NCBI RefSeq assembly: GCF_019175385.1
Contig: NC_083345.1
Coordinates: 124,871,657-124,935,656, forward strand
Direction: 5' to 3'
From: Lycium barbarum
Lineage: Eukaryota > Streptophyta > Magnoliopsida > Solanales > Solanaceae
DNA length: 64,000 nt
The notes below the pieces were generated by a model that was given only the letters and a program-made list of their open reading frames with translations, was not told where the DNA came from and searched no databases. The position numbers and the translations under genes are program-made. Numbering within the stretch: the stretch's first letter is position 1; every line of letters starts with the position of its first letter. This document shows, one piece after another, positions 57,605 through 64,000 of this stretch.

Positions 57605-58024
57605 TATTAGATTTCATGGTATTTCTGAGAAAGAAATGGAGGTGAAGAAGACGATGGAGACAAAAGAATTCTCTGTCAATGAAAACAAAGGTGGACAAAT
57701 CAGGACCATTGATCATTATCATGATGGATTTAATCTGGACCATACAATTATTTCTTGAAAAGAACATCCACTTTATTTCTTGTAAAGAGCATGCACCGAA
57801 AGTTTCCAAGCCCATGCCTGTCACATAGAAATATCATTGTTAGCTAGTGGGTTATACATCAACCAATAGGAAATAGACAAATTGTATAGAAAGTACTTTA
57901 TTCTTATTTCTTTATTTTCTACAATACTTGTATAAATATAGAGGTGGACAGTGACTGAAATCATCAAGGAAATACATGAAAAATTCCCAAATATTCTTTT
58001 CGTTTCTTTTTTAGTTTTTCAATA
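57605..58024 (+). repeat. Copia 5' LTR
   Basis: 420 bp, with ACTTGTATAAATATAGAGG (TATA-like, near 57928) as the probable promoter and the end TTTTTCAATA. The first bases have mutated from TGTTGG to TATTAG. Confidence 0.95.
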
Positions 58025-58113
58025 TGGTATCAGACCTCCTATAGATCCTTCAAGTTTTTTTTTTTTTTGCTTTGTTTTCCTTATTTCCTTGATTTTTATC
58101 TTGTTTTCTCTCA

Positions 58114-61100
58114 ATGGCAATTGATGAAATTGCTGTTGATGTTAGAGAGAGTACAGGTTCTGGGTCAATTAATCCCAGTAATCCTTACTTTCTTCATCCT
58201 TCAGATGCCCCTGACATAAGCCTAGTCAATTCCATCTTTGATGGAAAGGGGTATGGAGGTTGGAGACGATCAATCTTAATTGCTCTTTCAGCCAAAAATA
58301 AACTTGGCTTCATTAATGGGACTTGTCTAGCCCCAGCTTCTACTGCTGCTGATTACTGTGCTTGGAGTAGAACCAATGACATGGTAATATCATGGCTGCT
58401 CAATTCTCTTTCTAGAGAGATTGGGGCCAGTGTTATCTACTCCAAAACTGCTAAAGAACTTTGGACTGATCTTGAGGATAGATTTGGACAAACCAATGGT
58501 GCTCAATTATATCACCTGCAAAAAGAGCTTAATGACTTAGTACAAGGGTCAAGTAACATAGCAGGGTACTTTACAAAAATAAAGATGTTATGGGATGAAC
58601 TTGACTCTTTGAACAGCAATGTTATTTGCTCATGTAACTGTACCTGTGATGGAAAGGCTAAACTAACTAAATCTAAGCAAAATGAGAGGTTAATCCAGTT
58701 CTTAATGGGTTTGAATGAAACTTATGGACCTGCTAAGAGTAACTTACTGATGCTTTCACCTCTACCTAGTGTGCACCATGCCTATTCGTTGATTATTCAG
58801 GATGAACAACAAAGAGAAGCTTATGTTAACTTTCCTGTTCATTCCTATGCCTTTTTGGCTGCTAATCAGTTTGCTATGCCTCGCAATTTTAACACTATTG
58901 ATACTAAAGTAAAGAAGAACAACTTAATTTGTTCTAACTGTAAGAAGCCAGGACATTCAGTGGATAAGTGCTACAGAATAATAAGTTTTCCAGCTGATTT
59001 TAAATTCACCAAACCTAAGAAATTTCAGGGAATTCTGTGAGGGAACAATGTTGTGACCCATGCTGAAGAATCTGCACATCAATTTGGGCTAACTGGTGAA
59101 GAGACTCACAGGGCACCCCAGCTTACATCAGATCAGTCTACTCAATTGGTTCATCTTCTTGAAAGGACCAAGATGGATAGTTCAGGTGCTTCAAGTTCAG
59201 ATGCCCATGCTCTTGCTGCTATCAGTTCTGGTAAAATTACAAATAAATCATTCTCTTGTATGACATATGTTAATTCTACTTCCTGGATTCTTGATACAGG
59301 AGCCACTCAACATATGTCTTCAAATTCTAGCTTATTTTCCTCTCTTAAACTTTTACCCTCACCTATTGATGTCAATCTTCCTAACTCTTTTAAGGTTAAA
59401 GCTACTCACTCAGGCGGTGTACATCTCTTTCCTAAGCTAGTTGTGCATGATGTTCCTTTTGTTCCCTCTTTTCATGTGAATCTACTTTCAGTTCACAGAT
59501 TATGCAAGCAATTCAATTGCTTATTAATTTTCTCAACCATTGGTTGTATCATGCAGGGCCCTTTAGTGAAGAACCCACTGGATTTTGGTGAAGCCACTGA
59601 TGGTCTTTACTTGCTACCTTATGAATCTTCCCAGTCTACAAGTCCTATCAAGAAGTCCTTAGACATTATTCCTAGCAATAGAGTCTCTCAACGTATTTCA
59701 GTTTCTAGTTCAGTACCTACTACTGTTTCCTTTTCTAGTTCTAATCAAACCAATGTAATGCTTTGGCACAAGAGATTGGGGCATTTTCCAATTCCTGCTA
59801 TGAAATATATAAGTTCTATTCCTTTTTCCAAATTCTCTAATTGTTCATGTGATGTTTGTCCATTAGCAAAACAGTCCAGATTGCCCTTTCCCATAAGTGA
59901 AGTGAAAACTACTTCCATTTTTGAATTAATACACATAGACACCTGGGGACCCTATAAAACACCCACTCATAATGGTTACAAATATTTTCTTACCATAGTT
60001 GATGATTTTAGCAGAGCAACATGGACATATTTACTTAGTGCAAAAAGTAATGCCTTCACCCTTTTAAAATATTTCTTGGCCATGGTTGATAGACAGTTTC
60101 ATCCAAAGTTAAGATAATTAGGTCTGACAATGCACTGGAATTAGGTGGGGGTGCTACTGCTTCTCAATTTCTTGCTTCTCAGGGTATTATCCATCAAACC
60201 TCATGTATTGCCACACCTCAACAAAATGGGATTGTGGAAAGAAAGCATAGGCATCTACTAGAAGTTTCAAGGGCTCTACTTTTTCAATCCAAACTACCTA
60301 TTTGTTATTGGGGAGAGTGTGTGTTGACTGGTACTTTTTTAATTAACAGACTTCCATCTAGAATTCTTAAGGGACTTACTCCTTTTCACATTCTTTTTAA
60401 AACTGCCCCTACTTATAACTTCCTAAAGTGCTTTGGATGTTTATGCTATGCTTCAACTATTTCACATAATAGATCTAAATTTGACCATAGAGCTACCCCT
60501 TGTGTATTCATTGGTTATCCCCATGGGAAGAAGGGGTATAAGTTATTAAATTTGGACAGTATGAAAATCATAATTTCTAGGGATGTGGTTTTTCATGAAA
60601 CCATCTTCCCTTTTTCAATTAAATCCAATCCTCCTCCTATATTTCCTATTACTAATATTCCATTTGACACTTCATCATCCACTATTCCTCCATCATCCAG
60701 TTCTACTCCCATTCCTCCACCTGTTCCCACTACACCTACAATTCCTCCTAGTCCTCCTCTTAGTCCACCTCATCTTGCTAATCCTACTTCTTGTCCAGAT
60801 TCTGTCCCTATTCCTACTGATCAAACCAAAAAATCAGAAAGAATTCACAAGCCACCCACTTATTTGTCTGACTATGATTGTAATTCAGTGATTGTTACTG
60901 ACCTGACAAATTCATGTTTCATTCCTCCTGTTAACCCTTCTATTTTTCCCTTTGCTGCTTTGTCTACTTGCAATCAATCAGTTTTGAATTCTATTTCTCA
61001 CATTAGTGAACCTCTCACTTTCTCTCAAGCTAATCTTAATCCTGGATGGCAGCAAGCTATGGCTTCTGAAATTAATGCTTTGGAAACTAATAAAACTTGG

Positions 61101-62702
61101 GATGTTGTTTTGTTACCAACAGGAAAGAGAGCACTACCTTGAAAATGGGTGTATAAAGTGAAACATAAATCTGATGGTTCCCTAGAAAGGCTAAAGGCTA
61201 GGTTGGTAATTCGAGGTGATATACAAAGGGAAGGAATAGATTTCAATAAGACTTTCTCACTGGTTGTCAAAATGACAACCATCAGATGTTTATTAGCAGT
61301 TGATGTCAATAAAGGTTGGCCAATTTCACAATTGGACGTGAATAATGCCTTTTTACATGGCACTTTGGATGAGGAGGTGTACATGAAATTTCCCCTTGGT
61401 ATGACACCTCCAAGTCCTAATCATGTTTGCCGACTTAAGAAATCCCTATATGGTTTGCGCCAAGCATCAAGGCAGTGGTATGCCCGTCTTGCTGGTGCTT
61501 TGAGTTTTAAAGGTTTCTCATCTTCATTCAACGACTATTCTTTGTTTTTCAAAAAAACAGGTGATTCAATTTCAATTGTCGCGGTTTATGTTGATGATAT
61601 TTTGCTCACTGGCAACAATCCTACTGAACTACATGATCTCAAAACATTTTTAGATGCAGAATTTAAGGTAAAAGATCTAGGTGACTTACATTATTTCTTG
61701 GGTCTCGAAATTGTGCGAGAACAACAAGGGTTCATCATTTGCCAACGCAAATTTGCCCTCGAATTGCTTGCTGAGTTTAATTGTGACCATTTGCCCTTGG
61801 TAACCTCTCCTCTTGACCCTTCTCATAAGCTCAGTGCTCATACGGGGAAACTCCTTACTGATCCAACTGCATTCAGATGATTAATAGGTAAACTCAATTA
61901 CCTGACACATACAAGACCGGATCTTTGCTATGTTGTTGGCCATTTAAGCCAGTTCATGCAGGAGCCTCGTTTACCCCATTATTCAGCCGCCCTTCGAATT
62001 GTGCGTTATCTCAAAACAGACCCAGGGCAAGGCTTATTCATGCCTTCTGATTCATCTTTATCTCTTTTAGCTTTTTGTGACTCCGATTGGGGTGCGTGTC
62101 CCGACACCCGAAGATCTGTAAGTGGGTATTTCATCAGTCTTGGGGGTTCAGCAATTTTGTGGAAATCAAAAAAGCAATCCTCCGTGTCTCTTTCATCTGC
62201 TGAAGCGGAATATCATTCCATGAGACGTGTGGTTGCAGAGATTACTTGGCTCAATCGTCTTCTTCACGATCTTTCCGTTCCTCCCACAGTTCCGATTCCG
62301 GTTATTTCTGATAGTCAAGCTGCAATACATATCGCTCGAAATCCCGTTTTTCACGAGCGTACCAAACATGTTGACATCGATTTCCACTATGTTCGGCAAC
62401 AATTTCTCTCTGGCCTAATCTCACTTTCATTTGTACCTTCTTCTTCTCAACTTGCAGATCTGTTTACTAAACCATTATCTGGTCCTTCTCACTATTCTAT
62501 ACTTGGCAAGTTGGGTCTCTCTTCCTTCCCCTCCAACTTGAGGGGGGGTGTTGGATTTCATGGTATTTCTGAGAAAGAAATGGAGGTGAAGAAGACGATG
62601 GAGACAAAAGAATTCTCTGTCAATGAAAACAAAGGTGGACAAATCAGGACCATTGATCATTATCATGATGGATTTAATCTGGACCATGCAATTATTTCTT
62701 GA
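58114..62702 (+). pseudogene. Copia gag-pol polyprotein with three TGA stops and one frameshift
   Basis: Order gag, protease, integrase, reverse transcriptase, RNase H, the Copia order. Gag (58114-59040) has the retrotransposon-gag fold region (GFINGTCLAPAS, QLYHLQKELNDL) and a CCHC knuckle CSNCKKPGHSVDKC. TGA at 59038 ends it, and the same frame goes on: protease WILDTGATQHMSSN, GAG-pre-integrase (LWHKRLGHFP), integrase (HIDTWGPYKT, TIVDDFSRATW). A one-base shift near 60110 precedes the rest of integrase ([22 protein letters not shown]). Further TGAs at 61140 and 61878 split the reverse transcriptase ([30 protein letters not shown]) and RNase H ([40 protein letters not shown]) regions. Not autonomous. 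Confidence 0.93.
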
Positions 62703-62968
62703 AAAGAACATCCACTTTATTTCTTGTAAAGAGCATGCACCGAAAGTTTCCAAGCCCATGCCTGTCACATAAAAATATCATTGTTAGCTAGTGGGTTATA
62801 CATCAACCAATAGGAAATAGACAAATTGTATAGAAAGTACTTTATTCTTATTTCTTTATTTTCTACAATACTTGTATAAATATAGAGGTGGACAGTGACT
62901 GAAATCATCAAGGAAATACATGAAAAATTCCCAAATATTCTTTTCGTTTCTTTTTTAGTTTTTCAATA
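62549..62968 (+). repeat. Copia 3' LTR
   Basis: 420 bp beginning TGTTGGATTTCATGG. The polyprotein frame runs on into it and ends at TGA 62700-62702. Confidence 0.95.
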
Positions 62969-63952
62969 TACACTCTGGTAGACATTGTACTTCATTTGGA
63001 TCCCACCTAAATGTGAAAAATCTCATTTTATGATTATTATGCATTTAAATAGTAACTACTTAATTAGTTTTAAATTGACATGTATTAAATGTTGAATTTA
63101 GCATGTGAGGACCTACTTCTCTATGGCACGAGTGAATTGCTCCACGTCGGGTAATGAACCATAAATATCATAAACATCATCTATAATTAAAATTAATTGA
63201 ATCACTTTGGTGAGCCATATTCTCATGCTTCCATGTTGAGGCTCAGAGGCAATTCCTACAGCGTAAAAGAAGCTTTCTACTATCCTGTCCCTTGTAAAGG
63301 ACAAATCTTCAACTATGCAAAGATTCCTCCACCATCTGTTTAATTCACAAGAAAAAAGAAAAAATCAGATTAGAAACGACAAGAAAATCTAGGTACAAAT
63401 ATTCGATGAAATAGTTAAGGTGAGTGCAAAGACACGACCATTTTGAAAAATAAAAAGATAAGAATGAATTTTAAGTAGTTATTATTTGGCAAGTTTTAAT
63501 ACCTTATCACATCTTTAAGATCTTTTTGGCGTGTGGCTTGAATAATATTGAAGTTACGTTTTGCCAACTTCAACAACATTGGATTTGTGTAACATTCTAG
63601 TTCATCTTGAGCACTAAGGTGTCTTCTAACATCGTACCATCTCACTCTCAATGCCAACGGATTGCACTTCAAGCTATTGCTCAAATTATATTCCTCATTA
63701 GTACTACTAAATCTGTCAACATTTGATTTAGATAAATTCTTGAGGTTTTTGGTTGAGAACATTCTTATGTCGTTCAGTAAGTTTTCATCATCCATGCTCA
63801 GATATGATCCTTCCAAAAGCTCCAATAATGTTTTGATATCTGAGACTTTCTTTGTCATGAGTTTCCCTTTGCCAGCGAACAAGTCCTTTAACATATCTGT
63901 AGTACAACAAGGAAAGTATATAAGAGAATCAAAAGGGGAAAATAAACATATT

Positions 63953-64000
63953 ACTCCCTCCGTCCCAAAAGGATTATCTTACTTTCCTTATTAGTTTGTC
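63953..64000. mobile_element. Stowaway-type MITE, cut by the right edge
   Basis: TACTCCCTCCGTCCCAAAAG and GATTATCTTACTTTCC: the left terminus of a Stowaway element in an intron of the terpene synthase gene. Confidence 0.65.

Larger units (their letters stand above)
57605..62968 (+). mobile_element. Copia LTR retrotransposon, complete with 5-bp target duplication
   Basis: 5364 bp. The LTRs (57605-58024 and 62549-62968) are both 420 bp and differ at only about four positions by eye. Target duplication tacac at 57600-57604 and 62969-62973. Primer site TGGTATCAGA (initiator Met tRNA type) at 58025 directly follows the left LTR; a purine tract AACTTGAGGGGGGG at 62535-62548 precedes the right LTR. 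Opposite orientation to the host terpene synthase gene. The left LTR starts TATTAG where the right starts TGTTGG. Confidence 0.97.
56078..63896 (-). pseudogene. Terpene synthase gene, broken by a Copia insertion (5' exons beyond the right edge)
   Basis: Class I terpene synthase. Exons seen: 63896-63503 (394 nt; DLFAGKGKLMTKKVSDIKTL, LRVRWYDVRRHLSAQDE), 63335-63117 (219 nt; FTRDRIVESFFYAVGI and the Mg-binding DDVYD), 63006-62969 plus 57599-57496 (142 nt; CLPECMQICFRALHDTMEEI), 56772-56524 (249 nt; TWYHKGHIPTLEEYLDNGW, RLCNDQGTST with part of the NSE/DTE motif), then a last exon from about 56440 (SEEVAREHIESIIMDSWKKI, ARMAHVMYQFG, LVEPI). Exon sizes and phases match the canonical plant TPS gene. 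The third of these is cut mid-exon by the Copia element at 57605-62968. The last exon has no phase-compatible acceptor; a G21 tract (56453-56473) sits where its start should be. TPS-b type is my guess. Confidence 0.9.

Noticed and set aside
57605..62968. Copia element as an intronic insertion harmless to the terpene synthase
   Set aside because: The 5-bp duplication lies within an exon whose two parts rejoin in frame only when the element is removed; no splice sites flank it.

Overview
This is plant nuclear DNA, almost certainly from a member of the nightshade family (Solanaceae). It is AT-rich, its genes carry GT-AG introns, and it is packed with transposons of types I associate with Solanaceae: a TS-type SINE tail ending in (TTG)n, an Au-type SINE fragment, short hAT miniature elements with GTTGCTCGG ends, others with CAGGGGCGGAGCC-like ends, and Stowaway elements with CTCCCTCYGTYCC ends. 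I cannot name the species.

Only four loci look like ordinary host genes. (1) A serine racemase gene runs leftwards from about 3.0 kb off the left edge; six coding exons (276 codons) are visible, with a probable long 5' leader intron reaching about 5.8 kb. (2) A tRNA-Gly(GCC) lies at 32.7 kb on the minus strand. (3) An intact MCTP protein gene (multiple C2 domains plus C-terminal membrane region) has its whole 1002-codon reading frame in one exon at 40.9-43.9 kb, preceded by at least two probable leader exons from about 38.1 kb. (4) A terpene synthase gene enters from the right edge on the minus strand and is destroyed by a Copia retrotransposon sitting inside its fifth exon.

Layout. 0-6.1 kb: serine racemase with SINE and MITE insertions in its introns. 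6.2-12.6 kb: a composite inverted-repeat landscape: polypyrimidine array, hAT-like remnant, foldback element built of tandem satellites (7.6-10.65 kb), polypurine array, and a chloroplast-derived segment (atpB fragment) embedded in the polypurine arm. 12.8-14.0 kb: MITEs. 14.8-18.8 kb: a full-length hAT transposon with a frameshifted transposase. 19.4-20.2 kb: 3' end of an RTE-type LINE. 21.4-22.3 kb: three tandem copies of a long imperfect hairpin, the best candidate here for an undescribed small-RNA locus. 22.9-25.6 kb: simple and tandem repeats. 25.6-31.8 kb: an L1-type LINE inserted in an older terminal-inverted-repeat element. 33.5-34.1 kb: a TRIM-like miniature LTR element. 36.5-37.9 kb: nested Stowaway and foldback MITEs. 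38-44 kb: the MCTP gene. 45.0-47.1 kb: a Mutator-like element with roughly 490-bp inverted ends and a 10-bp target duplication. 48.7-53.7 kb: a 1.8-kb direct duplication, one copy interrupted by LINE-derived DNA, ending near two Helitron-like 3' termini (54.8 and 55.2 kb). 56-64 kb: the broken terpene synthase and its Copia element.

No operon-like cooperation is expected. What links the region is a history of nested insertions. Target-site duplications and filled versus empty sites let the order of several insertions be read directly. Exon borders are inferred from GT-AG signals, reading phase and recalled protein families; no alignment, RNA or database search was available.
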